64,000 bases of DNA, taken from the NCBI RefSeq assembly GCF_011305415.1, contig NZ_JAANOQ010000006.1, positions 1 through 64,000 of the forward strand, read 5' to 3'. The notes beneath the pieces were generated by a model. That model was not told the DNA's origin. It was given only the letters and a program-made list of their open reading frames with translations, and did not search any database. The translations under genes were made by a program, and so were the position numbers. Of this stretch, positions 8,247 through 18,479 are shown piece by piece. Within the stretch, counting starts at the first letter, position 1; every line of letters starts with the position of its first letter. Source of the DNA: Flavobacterium bernardetii (GTDB lineage: Bacteria > Bacteroidota > Bacteroidia > Flavobacteriales > Flavobacteriaceae).

Positions 8247-10013
8247 TTAGTGATGTAACTCAACTTCACCTTCTTTCATTGGTGTCGTTTGCGGTACGAA
8301 ATCTTCATCATGACCTGGCTTACTGTAGTCATATGGCCAACGGTGTACAGCTGGGATTTCTCCTGGCCAGTTTCCGTGAATGTGCTCTACAGGTGCCGTC
8401 CATTCTAATGTAGTTGAACGCCATGGGTTCATTGGTGCTTTTTTACCTTTGAAAATACTGTAGAAGAAGTTCCAGAAGAAAACTAATTGGAACGCTGCTC
8501 CAACAATAGCGAACATAGTAATTAATACGTTTGTATCTGCTAACTCGTCAAATAATGGGAAGTTAGAGTTGGTATAATATCTTCTTGGTAAACCTGCCAT
8601 TCCAATGAAGTGCATTGGAAAGAAAACTCCGTAAGCACAAACTGCAGTTACCCAGAAGTGAATATAACCCTGTGTTTTGTTCATCATTCTTCCGAACATT
8701 CTTGGGAACCAGTGGTACACCCCAGCGAAGAATCCGTATAATGCTGAAATACCCATTACTAAGTGGAAATGCGCTACTACGAAATATGTATCGTGAACGT
8801 TAATATCTAACGTACTGTCTCCTAAAATGATTCCTGTTAAACCTCCAGTGATGAAAGTAGAAACTAAACCAATTGAGAATAACATTCCAGGGTTTAATTG
8901 TAAGTTACCTTTCCAAAGTGTAGTAATGTAGTTAAACGCTTTTACAGCAGATGGAATTGCAATTAATAATGTTGTAAATGTAAATACCGATCCTAAGAAT
9001 GGATTCATACCTGAAATAAACATGTGGTGACCCCAAACGATTGTAGATAAGAATGCAATTGCGATAATAGAAGCAATCATGGCTCTGTAACCGAAAATTG
9101 GTTTTCTAGAGTTTGTTGCAATTACTTCAGACGTAATTCCTAAAGCTGGTAATAATACGATATAAACTTCAGGGTGACCTAAGAACCAGAATAAGTGCTC
9201 GAATAATACTGGAGAACCACCTTGGTAATGTAAAACTTCACCTTTAATGAAAATATCTGATAAGTAGAAAGAAGTTCCGAAACTTCTATCGAAGATTAAT
9301 AATAATGCTGCAGAAAACAATACTGGGAATGAAATAACTCCAATAATTGCAGTTACAAAGAAAGCCCAAACTGTAAGTGGCAATCTTGTCATTGTCATCC
9401 CTTTTGTTCTTAAATTGATAACAGTTACGATATAATTTAAAGATCCCATTAATGAAGATGCGATGAAAATAGCCATAGATACTAACCATAAAGTCATACC
9501 CATTCCTGAACCTGGTATCGCTTCTTCAATAGCTGAAAGTGGTGGATAAATTGTCCAACCCGCAGATGCAGGACCCGATTCAACAAATAAAGAACTAATC
9601 ATGATAACACATGAGATAAAAAACATCCAGAAAGATAACATGTTCATGAAACCAGATGCCATATCTCTTGCTCCAATTTGCAGTGGAATAAGTAAGTTAC
9701 TAAAAGTACCCGATAGTCCCGCAGTTAATACGAAGAATACCATGATAGTACCGTGAATAGTTACTAAAGCTAGGTAAATATCATTTCTCATAACTCCACC
9801 TGGAGCCATTTTTTCTCCTAAGAAAATTTTAAAAACTTCAAAAGATTCTTCAGGCCAAGCAATTTGCATTCTGAAAAATAAAGATAAAACTACCCCTATA
9901 ATCCCCATTAATAAACCTGAAATTAGGTACTGCTTAGCAATCATTTTATGGTCAATACTAAAAATATATTTAGTAATGAAAGTGTCTTTATGATGACCGT
10001 GATCGTGTGACAT
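8247..10013 (-). CDS. ctaD: Cytochrome c oxidase subunit I
   Basis: This is the catalytic heme-copper subunit (A family), reducing O2 to water and pumping protons in the inner membrane. Its 588 residues include about 12 membrane helices. Visible hallmarks are WTIYPPL, FWFLGHPEVYIVLLPALG with the CuB histidine and crosslinked tyrosine, WGHHMF with two CuB histidines, and HDTYFVVAHFHLVMG with the heme ligands. The C-terminal tail is polar and ends ELHH. It is the last gene of the operon, 29 bases after ctaC. No subunit III gene lies nearby, so it must be encoded elsewhere. Confidence 0.97.
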   Translation of the reverse strand: MSHDHGHHKDTFITKYIFSIDHKMIAKQYLISGLLMGIIGVVLSLFFRMQIAWPEESFEVFKIFLGEKMAPGGVMRNDIYLALVTIHGTIMVFFVLTAGLSGTFSNLLIPLQIGARDMASGFMNMLSFWMFFISCVIMISSLFVESGPASAGWTIYPPLSAIEEAIPGSGMGMTLWLVSMAIFIASSLMGSLNYIVTVINLRTKGMTMTRLPLTVWAFFVTAIIGVISFPVLFSAALLLIFDRSFGTSFYLSDIFIKGEVLHYQGGSPVLFEHLFWFLGHPEVYIVLLPALGITSEVIATNSRKPIFGYRAMIASIIAIAFLSTIVWGHHMFISGMNPFLGSVFTFTTLLIAIPSAVKAFNYITTLWKGNLQLNPGMLFSIGLVSTFITGGLTGIILGDSTLDINVHDTYFVVAHFHLVMGISALYGFFAGVYHWFPRMFGRMMNKTQGYIHFWVTAVCAYGVFFPMHFIGMAGLPRRYYTNSNFPLFDELADTNVLITMFAIVGAAFQLVFFWNFFYSIFKGKKAPMNPWRSTTLEWTAPVEHIHGNWPGEIPAVHRWPYDYSKPGHDEDFVPQTTPMKEGEVELHH

Positions 10014-10042
10014 AATAATTATATTATTTTTTGAATCTTAAT

Positions 10043-11209
10043 TTATTTTTTTGCTACTGCTTCTGCAATTGTTTTAGTAGAATCTACTACAACTGTTGCT
10101 GCCGCATCTGGAGTTACTGCTGCTGGATCAACTTTAGGAGCATTTGCTTCTTTAATTGTAGCTGCAATCGTTTTTTGTGATGCTAACCATTTTTTGTAAT
10201 CTGCTTCAGACTCTACAATAATTTTCAATTGCATGTTATAGTGAGAAGCTCCACAAATTTTATTACATAATAATAAATAATCAAATGTATATGGTTCTAA
10301 AGCTGGTTTTCCTTCAGCAACTAATGCTTGAGATTTTTTAGCTCTAATTTTATTGATTCCATCCACTTTTTTCATCATCATTGCAGTACCACGCATTTCA
10401 GCTGTCGTAAGCGTAGGAATGAAAGCAAATTCCGTTACCATACCAGGAACACAGTTCATTTGTGCTCTAAAGTGAGGCATATAAGCAGAGTGAAGAACAT
10501 CTTGAGAACGCATTCTGAAATGTATTTTCTTACCAACAGGTAAGTGGATTTCAGCTACAACTTTATCATCTTGCGACGCAGGATCTGACATGTCAACACC
10601 AACAGTATTAACATCTTTAATGTAACGCACATTGGCTTTACCTAAAGTATTGTCTTCACCAGAATAACGAGCTTCCCAAGCGAATTGTTTTGCATATAAT
10701 TCAACATTGATTACTTCTTCATCTTCATCAACATACATAATTTGATTCCAAGTGTATAATCCGTAAAGAATTAATACAGCCAAAACAATAACTGGAATAA
10801 TCGTCCAGATTGCTTCTAATTTGTTGTTATCTGCAAAGTATAAAGCTTTCTGACCTTCTTTACCTCTATATTTAAAAGCAAAATAGTGTAATAAGAATTG
10901 AGTAAATGTTTGTACAATAAAGATAATAACCATCGAAATGTTCATTAAATTATCAACTTCTTTTCCGTGTTCAGAAGCTGGTGTATCTAACACGAAACTT
11001 CCACACTTTACAAAAGAAAGAATTGTAACTATGTATATAAATGCTACAAACGCAAACATTAAATATCCATTTATATTGTTGTCTCTATCATTAGCAACAC
11101 CAGAGTCATCTCTTTTTGTTCCTAATTGTGTTAGACTAAATATCTTAGATAATTGCCATGCTGCAACACCTAATAAAACTATGATTAAAAGTATCAATAA
11201 ACCGTTCAT
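10043..11209 (-). CDS. ctaC: Cytochrome c oxidase subunit II
   Basis: Subunit II receives electrons from cytochrome c at its binuclear CuA centre and passes them to subunit I. The 388-residue protein has an unusually hydrophobic N-terminus with about four membrane segments (residues 1-23, 50-68, 91-112 and 132-150) before a periplasmic cupredoxin domain. The CuA loop LLCNKICGASHYNM is intact. After the domain comes an Ala/Thr/Val-rich tail of about 45 residues with no CXXCH, so it has no fused cytochrome c. It lies between actF and ctaD in the operon. Confidence 0.95.
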   Translation of the reverse strand: MNGLLILLIIVLLGVAAWQLSKIFSLTQLGTKRDDSGVANDRDNNINGYLMFAFVAFIYIVTILSFVKCGSFVLDTPASEHGKEVDNLMNISMVIIFIVQTFTQFLLHYFAFKYRGKEGQKALYFADNNKLEAIWTIIPVIVLAVLILYGLYTWNQIMYVDEDEEVINVELYAKQFAWEARYSGEDNTLGKANVRYIKDVNTVGVDMSDPASQDDKVVAEIHLPVGKKIHFRMRSQDVLHSAYMPHFRAQMNCVPGMVTEFAFIPTLTTAEMRGTAMMMKKVDGINKIRAKKSQALVAEGKPALEPYTFDYLLLCNKICGASHYNMQLKIIVESEADYKKWLASQKTIAATIKEANAPKVDPAAVTPDAAATVVVDSTKTIAEAVAKK

Positions 11210-11232
11210 TTGTTTATTTCGTTAATTAATTA

Positions 11233-12786
11233 TTAATAATGAAAATGCTTGCTTTCTTCTATATATGGATTCCCGTCAGACGCTAAAGGAGCTTTTGTTA
11301 ATGCTGTAAACACAACAAAAATAAACAATCCAGCGAAGAAAAGTACTGAACTAATTTCAGACACACCAATAAACCATTGATCACCAACTGTTGCAGGCAT
11401 AATCATGTTGAAGAAATCAACATAGTGACCTGCTAATATTACGATACCAGCCATTACAACTACCCAACTAAGGCGTTTGAAGTCAGCATTGATTAATATT
11501 AAAATTGGGAATACAAAATTCATAACAACCATTCCAAAGAAAGGTAAATTATAGTTTTCAATACGAGTTACAAAATAAGTAACTTCTTCAGGAATATTAG
11601 AATACCACATTAACATGAACTGAGAGAACCATAAGTATGTCCAGAATACACTGATACCAAACATAAATTTAGCTAAATCATGTAAGTGAGATTTATTCAC
11701 CTCTGGTAATAATCCTTTATTTTTTAAGTAAATCGTAGTCATAGTAATAACTGTAATTCCACTTACAAAGAAACTTGCAAATACATACCATCCGAATAAT
11801 GTACTGTACCAGTGTGGGTCAACAGACATAATCCAATCCCAAGACATCATTGATTCAGAAACAATAAAGAATACTAAGAATAATGCAGCTGCGTTGTAAT
11901 TCTTTCTAAAGAAAGACATATCTCTAGTTTGATCTAATTTTATTGAATTTTTTCTAGATACATATCTATATAAATTCCAACCAAACAAGAAAATAACCGC
12001 TCTTATTAAGAAAAAAGGAATATTTAAAAATCCAGTTTTACCAGCAATAATGTGGTCATAATTTTCATGCCCTTTAGTTGCAACACCATCAGCCATCCAA
12101 ACAAACATATGATTGTCACCAACGCGGAAACATGTAAGTAATAAGATAACAATAAAAATAATAGACCCAGGTAATAAGTAGCTAGAAACACCTTCCATAA
12201 CTCTAAACAACATTGGAGACCAACCTGCTTGCGCTACCCATTGAATAGCATAAAAAGCTAAAGCACCAACAGCAATTAACATAAAGAAGATACAAGCAAC
12301 ATACAAAGCAGACCAAGGCTTGTTTTGTAATTGGTGTTTCACATGCTCAACGTGCTCTTTGTGTTCCGCAGCGTGATCAACGTGTTCTTTATGAAATTTA
12401 CTTACGTAAATATCACTTTTGTGATTTGCAACAACTGGAGCAATTACTACTGCAGTAGAATCTACTTCTGCATGTGAAGCAGTATCAACTGCTACGTGAG
12501 CTACTTCATGCTTTAAAGTATCAACTACTTCTGCTTCATGAGTAGTAGCTTCGTGAGAAGCATGCTCTTCAACTTTTGCATGTTCATCATGAGTAGCTTC
12601 AGAATGTGATGCTGCTGCATGAGTATCGTGGTGTGCTCCACCATGATGAGCTTCTTGCTCTTTTAAAATTTTTTCAACATCTTCATTAGTTTTAGGTGCA
12701 GTCCAGAAACCGTAACCGATTCCTAAAATACCTAATACCATTAAGGCGAATGAAAAGCTTTTTAATCTACTAGAAAACTGGTACAT
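11233..12786 (-). CDS. actF: Alternative Complex III subunit ActF with His-rich insertion
   Basis: ActF is a polytopic membrane subunit of Alternative Complex III, the quinol:electron-acceptor oxidoreductase that replaces cytochrome bc1. The 517 residues include about ten helices related to the NrfD-like ActC (MSWDWIMSVDPHWYSTLFGWY is characteristic). After the first helix (residues 9-28) a low-complexity insert at about 45-152 is extremely rich in His, Ala and Glu, with 22 histidines. The core is otherwise complete. It follows actE by 27 bases and precedes ctaC by 23. Confidence 0.93.
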   Translation of the reverse strand: MYQFSSRLKSFSFALMVLGILGIGYGFWTAPKTNEDVEKILKEQEAHHGGAHHDTHAAASHSEATHDEHAKVEEHASHEATTHEAEVVDTLKHEVAHVAVDTASHAEVDSTAVVIAPVVANHKSDIYVSKFHKEHVDHAAEHKEHVEHVKHQLQNKPWSALYVACIFFMLIAVGALAFYAIQWVAQAGWSPMLFRVMEGVSSYLLPGSIIFIVILLLTCFRVGDNHMFVWMADGVATKGHENYDHIIAGKTGFLNIPFFLIRAVIFLFGWNLYRYVSRKNSIKLDQTRDMSFFRKNYNAAALFLVFFIVSESMMSWDWIMSVDPHWYSTLFGWYVFASFFVSGITVITMTTIYLKNKGLLPEVNKSHLHDLAKFMFGISVFWTYLWFSQFMLMWYSNIPEEVTYFVTRIENYNLPFFGMVVMNFVFPILILINADFKRLSWVVVMAGIVILAGHYVDFFNMIMPATVGDQWFIGVSEISSVLFFAGLFIFVVFTALTKAPLASDGNPYIEESKHFHY

Positions 12787-12813
12787 ATTTATATTTTTTT
12801 CAAAAAAGTAATA

Positions 12814-13374
12814 CTATTTTAATTCTGATTTAAGTTTCATAACATAATCAGCAACTTGCCATCTTTCTTCTTTTGACAACTGATTTGCATGTGAACCCAT
12901 TGAGTTTAAACCGTAAGTAACAACGTGAAATACACTACCTGTAGTAACCACTCTATCTTTATAACTAGGTACACCTAGAAATTTTTCTCTTTTTACCAAA
13001 TTTCCTTTTCCATCACCACCTTCACCGTGGCAAATTGCACAGTAAATAGTAAACAACTCTTTACCTCTTTCTGCATCAATTTGATCTGCAGTTAAAGGAG
13101 AAACATTAGCTTTAGATGCTGCATAACCTTCTGGTGTATTTGGAATTTCGTAAGGTACAAAACCTTGCTTAATTGTTCCAGCAGGTGGAATTTGGCTTAC
13201 TTTTCCTTTTTCTCCAGTTGGAGAATTGAAAACGTTAGATTCTCCATAAGTTTCATATGAAACTGGTTCGTACATGTTTGGAAAAAACTGATAATTAGGC
13301 GCAGATTTATCAAAACAAGATGTCATTAGCAAAGATGCTCCTACTAATGTCAATATATTTAAAACACTTTTCAT
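12814..13374 (-). CDS. actE: Alternative Complex III monoheme cytochrome c ActE
   Basis: This is a lipid-anchored periplasmic cytochrome c that takes electrons from ActA/ActB. The signal peptide ends in a lipobox with Cys20 (LLMTSC), and a single heme site CAICH is at residues 112-116 in the sequence FTIYCAICHGEGGDGKGN. A methionine in GLNSMGSHA may be the sixth ligand, and the C-terminal helix ERWQVADYVMKLK is typical of class I cytochromes. The length is 186 residues. It sits between actD and actF with only short gaps. Confidence 0.94.
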   Translation of the reverse strand: MKSVLNILTLVGASLLMTSCFDKSAPNYQFFPNMYEPVSYETYGESNVFNSPTGEKGKVSQIPPAGTIKQGFVPYEIPNTPEGYAASKANVSPLTADQIDAERGKELFTIYCAICHGEGGDGKGNLVKREKFLGVPSYKDRVVTTGSVFHVVTYGLNSMGSHANQLSKEERWQVADYVMKLKSELK

Positions 13375-13380
13375 ATTCTC

Positions 13381-13905
13381 TTAATGCTTATCAATTACTT
13401 TAACTTCTACTGCTCCAGTGTTTTTAAAGAAAGAAACTAATTCTTCTTCGTTACCGTTAACTCCAACTTCCATTAAAAAATGGTCATCTGTTGTTCTTAC
13501 ATCTGGATTTTCCGCTTCTTTAAATGGCCATAATCTACTTCTCATATAAAAAGTGATAACCATTAAGTGAGCAGCAAAAAATACGGTTCCTTCAAACATA
13601 ACTGGAACAAAAGCTGGCATATTTTGATAAAATGCCATACTTGGTTTTCCACCAATATCTTGAGGCCAATCACTAATCATGATAAATTTTAACATGAAAC
13701 TATAGATAGTAAGTCCTGTGATTCCAAATAAGAAGGCACAAATTGCAAGTCTTGTTCCTGCTAACCCCATAGCTTTATCTAGTCCGTGAACTGGAAATGG
13801 AGTATAAATCTCTTCAATGTGATAATGTGCGGCTTTAGTTTTGTGAACTGCAGCTAACAAAACATCATCGTCGTTATATATAGCGTGTACTACTTTATTA
13901 CTCAT
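13381..13905 (-). CDS. actD: Alternative Complex III subunit ActD (DUF3341)
   Basis: ActD is a small membrane subunit (174 residues) with an alpha/beta cytosolic N-terminal part and two membrane helices (about 52-72 and 97-119). The signature YTPFPVHGLDKAMGL, found in DUF3341 proteins, is at about residues 35-49. It is part of the act operon, 11 bases after actC and 6 before actE. Confidence 0.94.
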   Translation of the reverse strand: MSNKVVHAIYNDDDVLLAAVHKTKAAHYHIEEIYTPFPVHGLDKAMGLAGTRLAICAFLFGITGLTIYSFMLKFIMISDWPQDIGGKPSMAFYQNMPAFVPVMFEGTVFFAAHLMVITFYMRSRLWPFKEAENPDVRTTDDHFLMEVGVNGNEEELVSFFKNTGAVEVKVIDKH

Positions 13906-13916
13906 AATTCTTTATA

Positions 13917-15353
13917 TTAATGATGATCGTGTCCTTCATGTCCATCATGTCCGTGATTGTCATGATGTGGTTTACTATCTCCTCTTTCTCTTTTGAAGTT
14001 ATCTCCAGATGATTTTAAGATTGTTTTTACTTCTGCCTGAGCAATAACTGGAAAACTTCTAGAATATAATAAGAATAATACGAAGAAGAATCCGATAGTT
14101 CCAATAAAAATACCTGCGTCAACAAAAGTTGGTTGGAACATTGTCCAAGATGATGGCAAATAATCTCTATGTAATGAAGTTACGATAATTACGAAACGTT
14201 CAAACCACATTCCAATGTTTACTACAATAGAAATAATGAAAGAGAATGCAATACTTGTTCTTAATTTTTTGAACCACATGAACTGTGGAGAGAAAACGTT
14301 ACAAGTCATCATTAACCAGTATGACCACCAGTAAGGTCCAGTTGCTCTGTTTAAGAAAGCATACTGTTCGTATTCTACACCAGAATACCAAGCCACGAAT
14401 AATTCCGTGATATATGCACAACCTACAATCGAACCTGTAATCATAATAATGATGTTCATTAATTCAATGTGTTGTACCGTAATATAATCTTCTAAACTAG
14501 ATACTTTACGCATTACAATTAATAACGTGTTTACCATGGCGAATCCTGAGAATACCGCACCAGCCACGAAATATGGAGGTAAGATAGTTGTATGCCAACC
14601 AGGAATTACAGAAGTTGCGAAGTCAAAAGATACAATTGTGTGTACAGAAAGTACTAAAGGAGTTGCTAAACCAGCTAATACTAAAGAAACTTCTTCAAAA
14701 CGTTGCCAGTCTTTTGCTCTACCACTCCATCCGAAAGAAAGGATTGAATAAACTCTTTTTGTAAATGGAGTAACAGCTCTATCTCTAAGCATTGCGAAAT
14801 CTGGCAATAAACCTGTCCACCAGAATACTAATGATACAGATAAATAGGTAGAGATAGCGAAAACGTCCCATAATAATGGAGAGTTAAAGTTTACCCATAA
14901 TGATCCAAATTGATTTGGAATTGGCAATACCCAGTATGCTAACCATGGACGACCCATGTGAATAATTGGGAATAAACCTGCTTGAACTACAGAAAAAATT
15001 GTCATCGCTTCTGCAGAACGGTTAATCGCCATTCTCCATTTTTGACGGAACAATAATAATACAGCTGAGATAAGTGTACCAGCGTGACCAATACCTACCC
15101 ACCAAACGAAGTTGGTAATATCCCAAGCCCATCCAATTGTTTTATTTAATCCCCAAGTACCAATACCTGTTGTGATTGTATATACCATACAGCCTAATCC
15201 CCAAAGGAATGCGGCTAATGCTATTGAAAATACTGTCCACCATAGTTTGTTTGCTCTTCCTTCAACAGGGCGAGCCACATCAACAGTTATATCGTGATAA
15301 GATTTATCACCAATAACCAAAGGTTTTCTAATGGGTGCTTCGTAATGAGACAT
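13917..15353 (-). CDS. actC: Alternative Complex III NrfD-type subunit ActC
   Basis: ActC is the large integral membrane subunit thought to hold the quinol site next to the ActB iron-sulfur domain. The 478 residues include about ten helices with NrfD/PsrC features (WWVGIGHAGTLISAVLLLFR, WRMAINRSAEAMT, PNQFGSLWVNFNSPLLWDVF). The C-terminus is a hydrophilic tail with many His, Gly and Asp residues in its last 20 positions, a second histidine-rich segment in this operon. It lies between actB and actD. Confidence 0.95.
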   Translation of the reverse strand: MSHYEAPIRKPLVIGDKSYHDITVDVARPVEGRANKLWWTVFSIALAAFLWGLGCMVYTITTGIGTWGLNKTIGWAWDITNFVWWVGIGHAGTLISAVLLLFRQKWRMAINRSAEAMTIFSVVQAGLFPIIHMGRPWLAYWVLPIPNQFGSLWVNFNSPLLWDVFAISTYLSVSLVFWWTGLLPDFAMLRDRAVTPFTKRVYSILSFGWSGRAKDWQRFEEVSLVLAGLATPLVLSVHTIVSFDFATSVIPGWHTTILPPYFVAGAVFSGFAMVNTLLIVMRKVSSLEDYITVQHIELMNIIIMITGSIVGCAYITELFVAWYSGVEYEQYAFLNRATGPYWWSYWLMMTCNVFSPQFMWFKKLRTSIAFSFIISIVVNIGMWFERFVIIVTSLHRDYLPSSWTMFQPTFVDAGIFIGTIGFFFVLFLLYSRSFPVIAQAEVKTILKSSGDNFKRERGDSKPHHDNHGHDGHEGHDHH

Positions 15354-15382
15354 AATCCTTTATATGTGTTTCTTATTAATAA

Positions 15383-18300
15383 TTATTTATCGTTTCTAAC
15401 TTTAACATGATACATCACGTTAGGTTTTGTTCCAATGCTTTCTAATAAATGGTACATTCTGTCGTCTTCCAATAATTGAGCAACATCAGATTCTGTATTA
15501 TTTACATCTCCAAATTTCATTGACCCTGAAGTACAAGCAGCAGAACAAGCAGTTTGGAAGTCATCTTTACCAACTTCTTTTCCTTCTTTTTTCGCTTTTA
15601 AGATTGTAGCTTGAGTCATTTGGATACACATAGAACATTTTTCCATAACCCCACGAGAACGTACGTTTACGTCTGGATTTAATACCATACGGCCTAAATC
15701 ATCATTCATGTGGTAATCAAACTCATCATTCTTGTTGTACAAGAACCAGTTGAAACGACGTACTTTATACGGACAGTTGTTAGCACAGTAACGAGTACCA
15801 ACACATCTGTTGTATGCCATATGGTTTTGACCTTGACGAGAGTGAGATGTAGCAGCAACTGGACAAACAGTTTCACATGGAGCGTGGTTACAGTGCTGAC
15901 ACATTACAGGTTGGAAAACAACTTGCGGGTTAACCGAAGGATCTTCCATTTCTTGTAATGTAGATATAGTTCCAGATAAACCAGTTGAACCTTCTTTCTT
16001 TTCGATATCTCCAGAGAAAGTATCTTCAGATGAATAATATCTGTCGATTCTTAACCAGTGCATATCACGGCTTCTTCTAACTTCAGCTTTACCAACTACT
16101 GGTACATTGTTTTCTGCGTGACATGCAATAACACATGCTCCACAACCTGTACAAGAATTTAAATCAATAGATAAGTTAAAATGGTGACCTGTAGTTCTAT
16201 CAAAAGAAGTCCATAAATCTACAGATGTAGCGGCAACTTCTTTGTGATCTAATGAAACAACTGGAGTTGGATTATAAATTTCTTTATTACCAGCTTCATT
16301 TGCTTTATTGAAAATAGATAATGTAGTATCTTTTACGATATCACCTCTACCCATTAATGTTCTTTGTAATTGCACACAAGCAAATTCATGTTCACCATCA
16401 GCTAAAGTAACTGTAGCGCTTTGATTTGCATTTCCGTTAGCGTATAAAGTATATGCGTTAACACCAGTTTGCATTTCTTCTTTTAATGCTTCTTTTCTAC
16501 CGTAACCAAAAGCTAAACCAATTGTTCCAACAGCTTGACCCGGTTGAATAATTACAGGTACATTTTCTAAAGTAGCATTTCCAACTTTAATTAAAACATA
16601 ACTTCCGTTTAAACCTCCGTTAGCTACATTAAAGTTTTCTAAACTTAACTTTTCAGCATCAGCTTTAGAAACAGTTACATAGTTATCCCAAGATACTCTT
16701 GTAATTGGATCTGGAAACTCTTGTAACCAAGGGTTATTCGCTTGTTGTCCATCTCCCATTCCAACTTTGCTATATAAAACTAAATCTAATCCATTAGATT
16801 TAGCAGCAGCTAATTTTGAAGCAGAAGTTCCAAAGTTACCACCTTGAGCAACTAAACCTCCAATAGCAGTAACAACAAAACCATCATGAACAACTTGATT
16901 CCAAGTTTTACCACCTAAATTTGTAGCAGAAAACCCTTTTAAGAAATCATAATATGGAGTTGCATTATCATTCCAAGATAATAAAGCTTCTTGAAATTGT
17001 TTTGTATTGAATAATGGTCTGATTGTTGGCTGAGCAATACTATAGTTAGAACGTGTAATTGAAACATCATTCCAAGACTCTAAATAATGACTTGCAGCAG
17101 CAGCAATAGTAGTTTTAACAGCAGTTTCATCTTCTTTAGTAGAGAATGATACTGATAATTTTACTTTTCCTAAACCTGTAACAAATGCAGCAGAGTTTGC
17201 CAAAGTATAAACTGGATTCACGCCACTCATAATTAATGTGTGAACTTTTCCAGCATTCATATCTGTTACTAATTGAGCAACAGCTTTCGCATCACCTTTT
17301 CTAGTTAATTTAGCATCAGAAGGATTGAATGCTTCAGATTTTAAAGCTAAATTGATACCTAATACTAAATATTGTGCATCAAAATCATCTAAACCTGTAA
17401 CCACTACTCCTTTTGAACCAGCTGCTTTTAATTGTTGAGCTGCTTTTTCAACTTCTTTATCTAAAGCACCTACACTTGCAACTGAAACTCCAGAACCAGT
17501 AACGGCATTATATAATTTTACTAAAGCTAATTTTTGATTAGCAACAGTTAAAGGAATTCTTTTGTCTGCATTAGCACCAGCTAATGACATATTTGCTTCG
17601 ATTTGAATATGTTTAGACATTTTTCCGTTTTTCGGAACACGTCCTTTAGCATATCCAGCATCATAACCTCCTCCTTGCCAATCTCCTAAGATATCAGCAC
17701 CAACAGAAACAATAGTATCTGCATTTTCGAAGTTATAATTTGATAAAGCTCTAAAACCGTAAACTGCTTGAAAAGCATCTAAAGCATTAGAATCAGAAAT
17801 TGCATCATATACTACGTGTTTAACGTTTGTATATTTTGTTGCTAAATCTGAAATTAATTTATCAGTAGAAGGACTTGCTGTAGTGTTTGTTAAAACAACA
17901 ACTTGACCACCTTTAGTCTTAGCTTCTACTAAACTAGCTTTAACTTTTGCGTTTACTTCATTCCAAGAAGCCTCTTTTTTATCAATTTTAGGATTTTTTA
18001 ATCTTAAATTGTCATATAAAGATAAAACTGAAGCATGTACTCTTGCATTTGCTCCCGTTACAGAACCTTCAGTAGAATTATTTTCAACTTTAATTGGACG
18101 ACCCTCGCGAGTTTTAATTAAAATATTAGCGAAATCATAACCATCCGCAATTGTAGTAGCGTAATAGTCTGCTACACCTGGGATAATTTCTTCTGGTTGA
18201 ACCACATAAGGAATTGACTTAATTACCGGCCCTTCACAAGCTGCTAATGATGCTGCAGCCGTACTGAAACCAACGTACTTTAAAAAGTCACGACGCGAAG

Positions 18301-18448
18301 TAGATGAATTAGAAAGATTTTCTTTATCACCTAAAAACTCATCAACAGGAATTTGCTCTACAAATTCGTTGCTTTGTAACGCCTCAACAATAGAACTATT
18401 TTCATTTAGTTCTTCAACACTTTTCCAGTATTTTTTGTTTGATGCCAT
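15383..18448 (-). CDS. actB: Alternative Complex III iron-sulfur subunit ActB
   Basis: ActB fuses a catalytically inactive molybdopterin-oxidoreductase-like domain (residues about 80-730) with a four-cluster ferredoxin domain. The N-terminus has a twin-arginine signal (TSRRDFLKYVGF) followed by LAAC, a possible lipobox, so the protein is folded before export. The C-terminal part has cluster motifs CTGCGACVIACHAENN, CQHCNHAPCETVCPVAAT, CVGTRYCANNCPYKVRR and CSMCIQ with CSAAC. The length, 1021 residues, is normal for the fused form. It sits between actA and actC. Confidence 0.96.
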   Translation of the reverse strand: MASNKKYWKSVEELNENSSIVEALQSNEFVEQIPVDEFLGDKENLSNSSTSRRDFLKYVGFSTAAASLAACEGPVIKSIPYVVQPEEIIPGVADYYATTIADGYDFANILIKTREGRPIKVENNSTEGSVTGANARVHASVLSLYDNLRLKNPKIDKKEASWNEVNAKVKASLVEAKTKGGQVVVLTNTTASPSTDKLISDLATKYTNVKHVVYDAISDSNALDAFQAVYGFRALSNYNFENADTIVSVGADILGDWQGGGYDAGYAKGRVPKNGKMSKHIQIEANMSLAGANADKRIPLTVANQKLALVKLYNAVTGSGVSVASVGALDKEVEKAAQQLKAAGSKGVVVTGLDDFDAQYLVLGINLALKSEAFNPSDAKLTRKGDAKAVAQLVTDMNAGKVHTLIMSGVNPVYTLANSAAFVTGLGKVKLSVSFSTKEDETAVKTTIAAAASHYLESWNDVSITRSNYSIAQPTIRPLFNTKQFQEALLSWNDNATPYYDFLKGFSATNLGGKTWNQVVHDGFVVTAIGGLVAQGGNFGTSASKLAAAKSNGLDLVLYSKVGMGDGQQANNPWLQEFPDPITRVSWDNYVTVSKADAEKLSLENFNVANGGLNGSYVLIKVGNATLENVPVIIQPGQAVGTIGLAFGYGRKEALKEEMQTGVNAYTLYANGNANQSATVTLADGEHEFACVQLQRTLMGRGDIVKDTTLSIFNKANEAGNKEIYNPTPVVSLDHKEVAATSVDLWTSFDRTTGHHFNLSIDLNSCTGCGACVIACHAENNVPVVGKAEVRRSRDMHWLRIDRYYSSEDTFSGDIEKKEGSTGLSGTISTLQEMEDPSVNPQVVFQPVMCQHCNHAPCETVCPVAATSHSRQGQNHMAYNRCVGTRYCANNCPYKVRRFNWFLYNKNDEFDYHMNDDLGRMVLNPDVNVRSRGVMEKCSMCIQMTQATILKAKKEGKEVGKDDFQTACSAACTSGSMKFGDVNNTESDVAQLLEDDRMYHLLESIGTKPNVMYHVKVRNDK

Positions 18449-18479
18449 TGTATATAGATATTAACTTCTTATATTATTA

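Noticed and set aside
10043..11209. caa3-type fusion of cytochrome c to subunit II
   Set aside because: There is no CXXCH after the CuA domain; the tail is low-complexity Ala/Thr/Val.
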